Source: an uncultured Actinomycetes bacterium (GTDB lineage Bacteria > Actinomycetota > Actinomycetes > S36-B12). Taken from it: a DNA stretch of 7,356 bases. The position numbers and the translations under genes were made by a program. Each line of letters starts with the position of its first letter. The stretch's first letter is position 1. Positions 1-5,853 of the stretch are shown piece by piece. Location: contig CALFIA010000318.1 in NCBI GenBank assembly GCA_937876275.1, positions 1-7,356 on the forward strand, in the 5' to 3' direction. Below the pieces are notes generated by a model. That model worked only from the letters and a program-made list of their open reading frames with translations, did no database searches and had not been told where the DNA came from.

Positions 1-795
1 CCACATCGTGGCGATAAGTCCCGCGAGACCGAGAAGCCCCACAACCAATGCGAAGACAGGGCGCAATGCACGAGCTCCGCCGGCCAGGAGCAGTGCGAGC
101 AAGGCTCCTGCCGCGAACTCCCACACACGAGTCACCGGACCGTAGAAACCGATCAGCCAGTGGGGTAGGAGTGGAATTCGATGACCGGTTGCCTGGACCA
201 TGGTGATGGCGAAGGAGAGAAGCCCCACAATGGTGACGATCGCAATCGGCGGAATCCTGTTCCCGCGCAGCCGCCGCATCAGCACCCAGCCGATGAACAG
301 CAGGAGCGGAAAGAGCAGGTAGAACTGCTCTTCTACGGAGAGTGACCAGGTATTGAGCAGGGGATTCGACGCGGCCGGGGCATCGAAGTAGCCGCCGGTG
401 TTCTTCGCGATGACGATATTCGCGGCGAGCAGGAGTGCACCGATTCCTGTTTGTGCCGTGATCTGCTGCGCGCCGAGTGGTGACTGAACTAGTGCAGAGA
501 TCACGATGATGACGAGCACCAGCACAGCTAAGGCGGGCGTGAGGCGACGGAATCGGCGCGCGTAGAACGAGCGGAACCGCAACGTTCCCGATCGCCGCCA
601 TTCTCGCGCCAGCATGGCGGTGATGACGAATCCCGAGATCACGAAGAAGATGTCGACACCGGCGAAGCCACCGTGAACACTGAGCCCAGCGTGAAAGCAC
701 ACGACTACGAGCACGGCGATGGCGCGTAGCCCTTGAATGTCCGGCCGACGATCAGACGATGTCACGGGGGAATTGCTCGCCAATTGAGCGGTCAC
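1..795 (-). CDS. Membrane O-acyltransferase, acyltransferase-3 (OafA/YrhL) family, N-terminal part, truncated by window edge
   Basis: Reading the minus strand from GTG at 795 gives 265 codons with no stop down to base 1, so the gene continues outside the window. Acyltransferase-3 hallmarks are visible in order: RRPDIQGLRA (16-25) and the membrane-edge histidine of CFHAG (H35); GVDIFFVISGF (46-56); the basic FYARRFRRLTPAL segment (78-89); and NTWSLSVEEQFYLLFP (148-163). Hydrophobic segments lie near 26-34, 47-63, 87-103, 158-173, 183-200 and 229-262. Family members are multi-pass proteins that acylate sugars of surface polysaccharides. Full proteins are about 350-400 residues, or about 650 with a C-terminal SGNH domain; which type this is lies outside the window. 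The start is chosen because AGGAGG (800-805 on the plus strand as CCTCCT) stands 4 nt before GTG and an in-frame TAG lies upstream near 850. It is divergent from the sulfatase. Acceptor and acyl group are not known; envelope polymer decoration is inferred. Confidence 0.93.
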   Translation of the reverse strand, partial: MTAQLASNSPVTSSDRRPDIQGLRAIAVLVVVCFHAGLSVHGGFAGVDIFFVISGFVITAMLAREWRRSGTLRFRSFYARRFRRLTPALAVLVLVIIVISALVQSPLGAQQITAQTGIGALLLAANIVIAKNTGGYFDAPAASNPLLNTWSLSVEEQFYLLFPLLLFIGWVLMRRLRGNRIPPIAIVTIVGLLSFAITMVQATGHRIPLLPHWLIGFYGPVTRVWEFAAGALLALLLAGGARALRPVFALVVGLLGLAGLIATMW

Positions 796-939
796 GAATC
801 CTCCTGGCACACCATCGGACACCCCTGAGCATGGCTTCGAGGCCTCAGTCTATGGCTGAGGAATCCCACAGGATCGATGGCGTATTCTTGAGTGTCCGCG
901 CTCGGCAGGACACGAAATGTCAAGGAGTCTTGCGACCAC
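796..939. promoter_or_regulatory. Divergent control region between acyltransferase and sulfatase
   Basis: These 144 bp separate two divergent starts. A minus-strand TAGACT (plus-strand 847-852) would give a transcript start near 840 and a leader of about 45 nt for the acyltransferase. A plus-strand TATTCT (883-888) would give a start near 895 and a leader of about 45 nt to the sulfatase ATG at 940. Both fit the actinobacterial TANNNT -10 pattern; no convincing -35 box is seen for either. An inverted repeat at 843-861 covers the first box. The -10 calls rest on short matches and are tentative. Confidence 0.45.
843..861. repeat. Inverted repeat in the divergent control region, possible operator
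   Basis: CCTCAGTC (843-850) faces GGCTGAGG (854-861) across a 3-nt TAT. Six outer base pairs are Watson-Crick, followed by one T-G wobble and one C-G pair. There is no T tract after it, so it does not look like a terminator. It overlaps the proposed acyltransferase -10 box and sits near the -35 position of the proposed sulfatase promoter, where a dimeric regulator could control both genes. A match this short can arise by chance. Confidence 0.3.
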
Positions 940-2592
940 ATGAATCGCACCCGCGTATCGGTTGTCGTAGCTTCGGCTCTCACCATTCTTCTCGTCCTCG
1001 GCTTGTTCGCCGCTCTTTCGGTAGTTGTGGGCGGCCGTGCATCAGCGACTTCGGTGGTGGATGCGGCTGTTCCCTCCGAATCCAGCTCGTCGACCGTTGA
1101 TCCCTTGATGCCGGGCAGCGGAAAGCTCTCCGACATCAAGAACGTCGTGCTGCTCCTGGCCGATGATCTCGACTGGGCAGCGTTCAACGAAGTGCCGCGC
1201 CTGAAGGCCTTGATGGACAAGGGGACGACCCTCTCGAATTTTGTCGTCACTGACTCGCTGTGCTGCCCGTCGCGAACGTCGATCTTGCGAAGCCAGTTCG
1301 TGCACAACCACAAGGTGCTCTCTAATGTGCCCCAGACCGGTGGCGGGTGGAAGAAGTTCAATTCTCTGCATCTTCAGCGTGACTGCCTTCCGACCTGGCT
1401 TAACTCGAAGGGCATCGCGACGTCACTTGTCGGTAAGTACCTCAATGGTTTCCCCAAGGGTGCCCCGTCGCCGACGTACGTGCCGCCGGGGTTCACGAAC
1501 TTCATTACGTCCGTGTCCCTGAATCAGTCGTACAAGGGCTACAACTACGTGCTGAATGAGAACGGCACATTGCGAAAGTACGGGCATGCTCCGTCCGATT
1601 ACATCAATGATGTGCTCACGGCGCAGGCGACCAAGATCATCTCGACTTCCACGACCCCGTTCTTCCTCGAACTTGCGTCCTACAGCCCGCACACCCCCGC
1701 TCCGGTGGCACCTCGTCATGTCGGGTCACATGCAGGGGCACAAGTTCCGCGCACCGCGGCCTACAACACCCGAGGCGTAGATGAGCCCACGTGGTTGAGC
1801 AAGGTTCCGGCCATCGGCCCTAAGCGACTGGCCAATCTTGATTCGCTCTGGACCCGACGAGTGGAGGCGAGTGAGAGCGTCGCTGACTCCTATGACGCAC
1901 TCACCGCACAATTAGCGGCTTCCGGCCACGCAAGCGACACCTTGATCATCGTGACGTCTGATAACGGATATCACGTTGCCGCGCATCGTCTGGCCACGGG
2001 AAAGCAGACTCCGTATCGCGAGGATTCCGTGGTACCGGCCGTGCTTATCGGCCCCGGAATCGCCGCGGGCGCCGTGATCAGCCAGATGACGTCCACTGTC
2101 GATCTTGCGCCGACGATTGCCCAGCTGCAAGGCGTTCAGCCACCCGCCTGGATCGACGGACGTAGCCTGCTGCCGTTGCTCGATGGAACCGTGAATCCTG
2201 CATGGCGCACCGGAATTCTCACTGAGAACCTCGCGCGCACGAAGCCGGGTGATCCGGATTACGAACTGCTCGAACCCCCCATGTTCCGCGCACTTCGAAC
2301 GTCATCGTGGCTCTATGTGGAGTACGCCGACGGGACAGTGCAGCTCAATGATCTGATTAACGATCCTTATGAGGTCAACAATGTTGTGCGGACCACGGAT
2401 CCCACGATCGTGGCTCAGTTAAGAGATCAGCTGCGGGCGCTGAGTACCTGTGCCGGCCCTTCGTGCCTTGTCGCCGACAGCATGCAAACGCCAGGTCCGG
2501 CGATCGAGGCGACCCCGTCTGAATCGGCGAGTCCGTCCGCCTCAGCGTCGCCGACCGTGAGCGCTACTACGTCAGCATCACCCGTCGGATGA
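940..2592 (+). CDS. Secreted formylglycine-dependent sulfatase (GlcNAc-6-sulfatase/arylsulfatase-like)
   Basis: A 550-residue alkaline-phosphatase-fold sulfatase. Residues 1-36 form an export signal: Arg3 and Arg5, a hydrophobic run at about 7-31, and an Ala-X-Ala site at 34-36; it could also stay uncleaved as an anchor. Catalytic elements seen: metal-ligand pair D75-D76 in LLADDLDW; the C-X-P-S-R signature C108-C109-P-S-R112, where C108 is the residue normally oxidised to formylglycine; K166 in GKYLNGF; H251 in SYSPHTP; D341-N342 in TSDNGYH; and K355 in GKQTPYRED. The GKYLN and DNGYH..HRL..GKQTPY blocks resemble N-acetylglucosamine-6-sulfatase-like enzymes, but substrate cannot be assigned. 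From about 525 to the end is a Ser/Pro/Ala/Thr-rich tail of the kind that can span cell wall or be glycosylated. C504 and C509 could form a disulfide. ATG 940 is preferred over an in-frame GTG at 892 because the signal peptide begins here and AAGGAG (922-927) precedes it by 12 nt, a longish spacing. It would hydrolyse sulfate esters outside the membrane. Its 3' end overlaps the convergent gene. Confidence 0.93.
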   Translation: MNRTRVSVVVASALTILLVLGLFAALSVVVGGRASATSVVDAAVPSESSSSTVDPLMPGSGKLSDIKNVVLLLADDLDWAAFNEVPRLKALMDKGTTLSNFVVTDSLCCPSRTSILRSQFVHNHKVLSNVPQTGGGWKKFNSLHLQRDCLPTWLNSKGIATSLVGKYLNGFPKGAPSPTYVPPGFTNFITSVSLNQSYKGYNYVLNENGTLRKYGHAPSDYINDVLTAQATKIISTSTTPFFLELASYSPHTPAPVAPRHVGSHAGAQVPRTAAYNTRGVDEPTWLSKVPAIGPKRLANLDSLWTRRVEASESVADSYDALTAQLAASGHASDTLIIVTSDNGYHVAAHRLATGKQTPYREDSVVPAVLIGPGIAAGAVISQMTSTVDLAPTIAQLQGVQPPAWIDGRSLLPLLDGTVNPAWRTGILTENLARTKPGDPDYELLEPPMFRALRTSSWLYVEYADGTVQLNDLINDPYEVNNVVRTTDPTIVAQLRDQLRALSTCAGPSCLVADSMQTPGPAIEATPSESASPSASASPTVSATTSASPVG

Positions 2593-4807
2593 CATTCTCG
2601 GCGGCGTGACCATCGTCGAATGAGCAGAAGCGCCGGCGGAAGTGAGCGAGTAACTCGAGGGACGACTGGTCGTCGTATTGCCGAGTGGCCAGAATCTCGG
2701 TGAGCTGCTGCTGATTCATGGCAACCGCGCCAGGTGGCTGGGCCAGCAGATCGAAGTAGGTGCCGCGAGATTCACGGTAGGCAGCCCAGTCATCTGCGTA
2801 GATGATGATTGGCTTGTCGAGAATCGCGAAGTCGAACATCACCGACGAGTAGTCGGTGATGAGAATGTCAGCGGCGAGGTAGCAATCGATAATCGACGGA
2901 AGTCGCGATCCGTTGATGAGCCGACCTTCGCGCTCGAGGCGGTCAACCGCAGGGCCGAGTGACGTGGTGTGGTGAGCGCGTACGAGGAGAACGAAGTCGT
3001 CGGGAAGATCGGCGATGAGCCTCTCCAGTTCAAGTCGAAGAGAGGTGTCTCCGGCAGCCTCGCGGAAGGTCGGCGCGTAGAGCACAAGCGTGCTTTCAGG
3101 CGAGACTCCGAGCGACTCGCGGCAACGACGAGCATCATCAGAGGTTGAATTCACCAGTACGTCGTTGCGGGGGTAGCCGAACTCAAGCCAGGTGTACGAG
3201 CATGGGTAGGCGTGACTCCACATCTCAGTTGAATAGGCATTAGAGCTCAGTGCGTAGTCCCAGCGATCGCTGCGACGAAGGAGGTCGACGAATTCCTGCC
3301 GGGTGCGCGCAGCGTCCTGAGCAACGACTTGACCGTTCTGCCGAGGAGTGACGCGATTGGGATCCACCGCAGTTCCGGCCACCGCACTTCCCATGACATC
3401 AAGACCGCAGAACTTCAGCGGAGTGCCATGCATGGTCTGGATATGGACTTGTCCGGGGCGCTTCACGTACGCGCCCGGGAAGTTCACGTTATTGACGAAG
3501 TACTTCGCACGCGCAAACGCAGCCCACTGCTTGATGCCATTCGGCTTGATGGCCTTGACGCCGGTAGGCAAGAGCGCCTGCTTCGAAGGGTCGAGAATCC
3601 AGATAGCGGTGAGCTCGGGAGCGATGCGCTGCATCTCCTCGAAGATCGCACGCGGGTTACAGCCGAAACCGGTGCCCCAGTACTCGGAAAAGACCACGAG
3701 TCTCGGGTTGATGGGCAGCAGGCGCATGAAACCGTAGTAGAGGCGGCCGATGGCGCGAACCTTGCGCACCGCACGGCGTAGCGGCCAGTAGATCTTGCCC
3801 AGACGACGACGTGTCGGAGCGCGGCGAACATCGATCCAGCTGTACGCCGCGTACGCCCGATAACCATGCTCGCGGAAAAGGCGACCGCGGATATTGCTGG
3901 GCAGATTGCTGTTCTGTGTTTCATCGGCCGCCGGGTAGTAACGCTTGGCGAGAACTGCACCCTGCTCAAAGAAGCGCTTCCTGTCGCGCTTGGCCAGACG
4001 ACCCTTGTTCTGCAGGATCGTGACGAAGTGATTGACCATGATGTCGTACAGGTGCTTGCGCGTTCGCGGATCAATGTCGAGTCGATCTGCCTCCGCGAAT
4101 ACAAGCTCGTATTGAGCAAACACGTCAAAGTGCTTGGGGCTGGTGCTCGACAGGATGCTGCCGCCGCCTCGGCGCTGGCGATAGAGAAGCACCACGCGGT
4201 TGAGAGTTACTGCCGTGCGCGCGTTCAGCAAGATCGTGTAGGTGAAGGAGATGTCCTCGTAGAAGCCGGTGCGGAACTTCACGCCCAGGCGAGTCAGGAA
4301 GTCGCGACGGTATGCCTTGTTGCAGGCAATCGGCAGGAGGTTGAAGAGTGGCAAGTGATCACGGGGCTCGAAGACACTCGGTGAGAGTCGGGCGAGCAAT
4401 TCGGCTCCCCAGCTGACTGCTTGCTTGCCATCCCACCAGACCCGTGAGTAGTTGTAGATCAGTACTTCGGGGCGAGCATTCGCCTCGAGTTTCTCGGCAA
4501 TCGCGCGAAGTGACCCCGGGGCAAAAGTGTCATCGCCATCGAGAAAGAGAATGTATTCGCCTTCAGCTGCGTCGACGCCGGCATTACGGGCGAGGCCGAG
4601 ACCGACGTTCGCACTGAGGTGAAGTGGCTTGATGCGTGAATCGAGTAGCGCCATCTCATCGGCGATGTCGCCGCTGTGATCAGGTGAGCAGTCGTCGACG
4701 ACGACGATTTCATAATCATCGAAATCCTGATCGAGAACCGATGTGATGCATTCGCGCAAGTAAGACTGGACGTTGTAGATCGGCACGATGATCGAGAAGA
4801 ACGCCAC
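2567..4807 (-). CDS. Bifunctional GT2 glycosyltransferase / CDP-glycerol-type glycerophosphotransferase (TagF/TagB-like)
   Basis: A 746-residue two-domain protein. The N-terminal half is a GT-A family 2 glycosyltransferase: FFSIIVPIYN (3-12), VVVDDCSPD (35-43), NVGLGLARN (67-75), the nucleotide-sugar/metal motif LDGDD (89-93), and a late acidic pair E184-D185. A basic linker follows at about 325-352. The C-terminal half (about 365-745) has the glycerophosphotransferase blocks: HGTPLK (460-465), GYPRND (544-549), YAPTFRE (577-583), VRAHH (609-613), ILITDYSSVMFDFA (648-661) and RGTYFD (681-686). The two histidine-containing blocks are known to line the CDP-alditol donor site in TagF. The family transfers polyol phosphate from CDP-glycerol or related donors in teichoic-acid or capsule synthesis at the cytoplasmic membrane face; there is no signal peptide. 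One chain could both glycosylate and extend a polymer. Start: GTG 4807 places the first GT2 strand at the N-terminus as usual in the family. No Shine-Dalgarno is seen; a TATCCT box 7 nt upstream suggests a leaderless mRNA. The donor sugar and exact alditol are not determinable. Confidence 0.9.
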   Translation of the reverse strand: MAFFSIIVPIYNVQSYLRECITSVLDQDFDDYEIVVVDDCSPDHSGDIADEMALLDSRIKPLHLSANVGLGLARNAGVDAAEGEYILFLDGDDTFAPGSLRAIAEKLEANARPEVLIYNYSRVWWDGKQAVSWGAELLARLSPSVFEPRDHLPLFNLLPIACNKAYRRDFLTRLGVKFRTGFYEDISFTYTILLNARTAVTLNRVVLLYRQRRGGGSILSSTSPKHFDVFAQYELVFAEADRLDIDPRTRKHLYDIMVNHFVTILQNKGRLAKRDRKRFFEQGAVLAKRYYPAADETQNSNLPSNIRGRLFREHGYRAYAAYSWIDVRRAPTRRRLGKIYWPLRRAVRKVRAIGRLYYGFMRLLPINPRLVVFSEYWGTGFGCNPRAIFEEMQRIAPELTAIWILDPSKQALLPTGVKAIKPNGIKQWAAFARAKYFVNNVNFPGAYVKRPGQVHIQTMHGTPLKFCGLDVMGSAVAGTAVDPNRVTPRQNGQVVAQDAARTRQEFVDLLRRSDRWDYALSSNAYSTEMWSHAYPCSYTWLEFGYPRNDVLVNSTSDDARRCRESLGVSPESTLVLYAPTFREAAGDTSLRLELERLIADLPDDFVLLVRAHHTTSLGPAVDRLEREGRLINGSRLPSIIDCYLAADILITDYSSVMFDFAILDKPIIIYADDWAAYRESRGTYFDLLAQPPGAVAMNQQQLTEILATRQYDDQSSLELLAHFRRRFCSFDDGHAAENVIRRVMLT

Positions 4808-4814
4808 GAGATGG

Positions 4815-4820
4815 AGGATA
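4815..4820 (-). promoter_or_regulatory. Candidate -10 box for leaderless transcription of the glycosyltransferase fusion gene
   Basis: On the minus strand TATCCT is followed by seven bases and then the GTG start at 4807. Actinobacterial -10 boxes (TANNNT) usually lie 6-7 nt before the transcription start, so RNA would begin at the start codon itself. The lack of any purine-rich ribosome-binding site upstream of GTG agrees with this. No clear -35 box is seen. Confidence 0.45.
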
Positions 4821-4824
4821 CAGG

Positions 4825-4849
4825 CCTGCGAATGGGGCGGAATCGCAGG
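4825..4849. repeat. 7-bp inverted repeat between divergent promoters, possible operator
   Basis: CCTGCGA (4825-4831) and TCGCAGG (4843-4849) are exact inverted copies separated by 11 nt. They lie inside the 87-bp space between the divergent glycosyltransferase and sulfotransferase genes, just upstream of the minus-strand TATCCT box and covering its expected -35 position. There is no T tract. A repressor dimer binding here could control the fusion gene and perhaps both genes. The functional reading is inference. Confidence 0.35.
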
Positions 4850-4882
4850 AAACGCCTCACGATTCGCTTCGTGGCGCTGTAG

Positions 4883-4888
4883 TAGGGT
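4883..4888 (+). promoter_or_regulatory. Candidate -10 box for leaderless transcription of the sulfotransferase gene
   Basis: TAGGGT fits TANNNT and is followed by six bases and then the GTG start at 4895, placing the expected transcription start at the start codon. The alternative reading is that AGGG (4884-4887) is a weak ribosome-binding site with a 7-nt spacer, in which case the promoter lies further upstream. No clear -35 box is seen. Confidence 0.4.
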
Positions 4889-4894
4889 TTTCGA

Positions 4895-5791
4895 GTGACT
4901 TCATCAGTGACTGATTGCCTTAATCCCATTCTTGTCGGCGGCACCGGTCGCAGCGGATCAACCATCCTGGGTCGTCTTCTGGGTGAGCATCCCGATCTGC
5001 TCCTCACGAATCCTGAGGAAGTTCGCTTCATCTCCAATGACCACGGTCTGGCCGAGGCACTTGCCATGAAGCAGGGCTCCTGGCCGCGTCGAATGCGAGC
5101 TAAGCGCGAGGCCAAGCTCGCAGTTGAGCGCACAAAAGGCCTCTGGTACTTCCGTAACAAGAAGACCGGCCTGCACACATCGATGACCCTCGAGGAGATC
5201 GATGAGCTCGCTGCCCCGTACTTTGCCAATTTCGGCAAGACACCAGTAGAGGCCACCCAGGCCTTTGTGTACGGCGTCATGGCGAAGGTCACCAAGGGAC
5301 TCGATGGTCGTCGCTGGGTAGACGGAACTCCGGCAAATGCCCGCATCACAGATCTCATCGAGCCGATCTACCCCGACTGCCAGGTAGTGGCGATGATCCG
5401 CGATGGTCGCGATGTGGCGGCGTCATTTGTTGCCCAGAAGTTCGGTCCGACCGAGATCTTCGCGTCGTTGCGCCAGTGGGAGACCCGCATGCTGCGCATG
5501 CGCCAGGCAGAACTCGCCTGCGTCCCCGGTCGAATTCTGACGATCGACATGCTCAACCTCGTTGATCTCGATCGCGACGGCACCTTGCAGCGCATCTGCG
5601 ACTTCTTGAATCTGGAAATTACGCCTGAGTTCCGCGCGTGGTTTAACGAGAATGTGCGGCTCGAGGATGCAAATGTCGGGCGCTGGCGCACCCAGTTCGA
5701 TGCCGAGACTGTCAAGAAGATTGACGCGGTCTATGCCGAGATGGTCGAGCGAGTGGCCGCCTCGGGCGCACAAATTCCTCTGCCGTCCTGA
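4895..5791 (+). CDS. PAPS-dependent sulfotransferase family protein
   Basis: A 298-residue soluble protein with no signal peptide, close to the usual length of bacterial single-domain sulfotransferases. Residues 12-28 (ILVGGTGRSGSTILGRL) form the first strand and the 5'-phosphosulfate-binding loop, with R19-S20-G21-S22-T23 at its core. VVAMIRDGRDVAAS (164-177) is the 3'-phosphate-binding segment, with R169 and S177 at the conserved positions. WVDGTP (141-146) and the late GRW motif (262-264) also match family practice. Such enzymes move sulfate from 3'-phosphoadenosine 5'-phosphosulfate to hydroxyl or amino groups of sugars, lipids or proteins in the cytoplasm. Placement between a polymer synthase and an Fe-S enzyme, and near an exported sulfatase, suggests a surface glycan or glycolipid acceptor, but this is inferred. 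Start GTG 4895 is the first start ahead of the first beta strand; a GTG four codons later (4907) is possible but lacks any signal. The gene is monocistronic and ends 9 bp before a strong terminator. Confidence 0.88.
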   Translation: MTSSVTDCLNPILVGGTGRSGSTILGRLLGEHPDLLLTNPEEVRFISNDHGLAEALAMKQGSWPRRMRAKREAKLAVERTKGLWYFRNKKTGLHTSMTLEEIDELAAPYFANFGKTPVEATQAFVYGVMAKVTKGLDGRRWVDGTPANARITDLIEPIYPDCQVVAMIRDGRDVAASFVAQKFGPTEIFASLRQWETRMLRMRQAELACVPGRILTIDMLNLVDLDRDGTLQRICDFLNLEITPEFRAWFNENVRLEDANVGRWRTQFDAETVKKIDAVYAEMVERVAASGAQIPLPS

Positions 5792-5800
5792 TCGACGAAG

Positions 5801-5848
5801 TCATGTGAAAGGCCCCGCGGATGTTTCACCGCGGGGCCTTTCACATGA
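5801..5848. terminator. Bidirectional intrinsic terminator, perfect 20-bp stem
   Basis: Bases 5801-5820 and 5829-5848 are exact reverse complements, with an 8-nt loop (5821-5828). The core is AAAGGCCCCGCGG facing CCGCGGGGCCTTT, so both transcripts see a GC-rich stem that ends in TTT. It lies between the stop of the sulfotransferase (5791) and the stop of the convergent Fe-S gene (5854) and can serve both. The outer part adds seven more pairs beyond the A/T run, so the T tract is inside the stem rather than after it, which is unlike a textbook E. coli terminator but common in GC-rich actinobacteria. Confidence 0.88.
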
Positions 5849-5853
5849 GTGTG

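Noticed and set aside
892..939. In-frame GTG at 892 giving a sulfatase 16 residues longer
   Set aside because: The extra residues put a charged stretch before a typical signal peptide, the AAGGAG site serves ATG 940, and the TATTCT box at 883-888 would start RNA at about 895, after the GTG.
759..1100. Plus-strand open frame of 113 codons across the acyltransferase start and sulfatase signal peptide
   Set aside because: It has a His/Arg/Ser-rich composition and no motif, and overlaps both the divergent control region and the real sulfatase start.
940..2592. Sulfatase-fold protein as a lipoteichoic acid synthase (LtaS-like), given the teichoic-type neighbour
   Set aside because: LtaS has a catalytic threonine and five N-terminal membrane helices. 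This protein has the C-X-P-S-R formylglycine signature and only one N-terminal hydrophobic segment.
2593..2640. GC-rich stretch after the sulfatase stop as a terminator
   Set aside because: GGCGGCG and CGCCGGC segments nearby do not make a clean stem, no T tract follows, and the bases are coding sequence of the convergent gene.
4459..5358. Minus-strand open frame of 299 codons spanning the divergent control region
   Set aside because: It covers parts of two well-supported genes in another frame or strand, is rich in Arg and Ser as expected of a shadow frame, and shows no domain.
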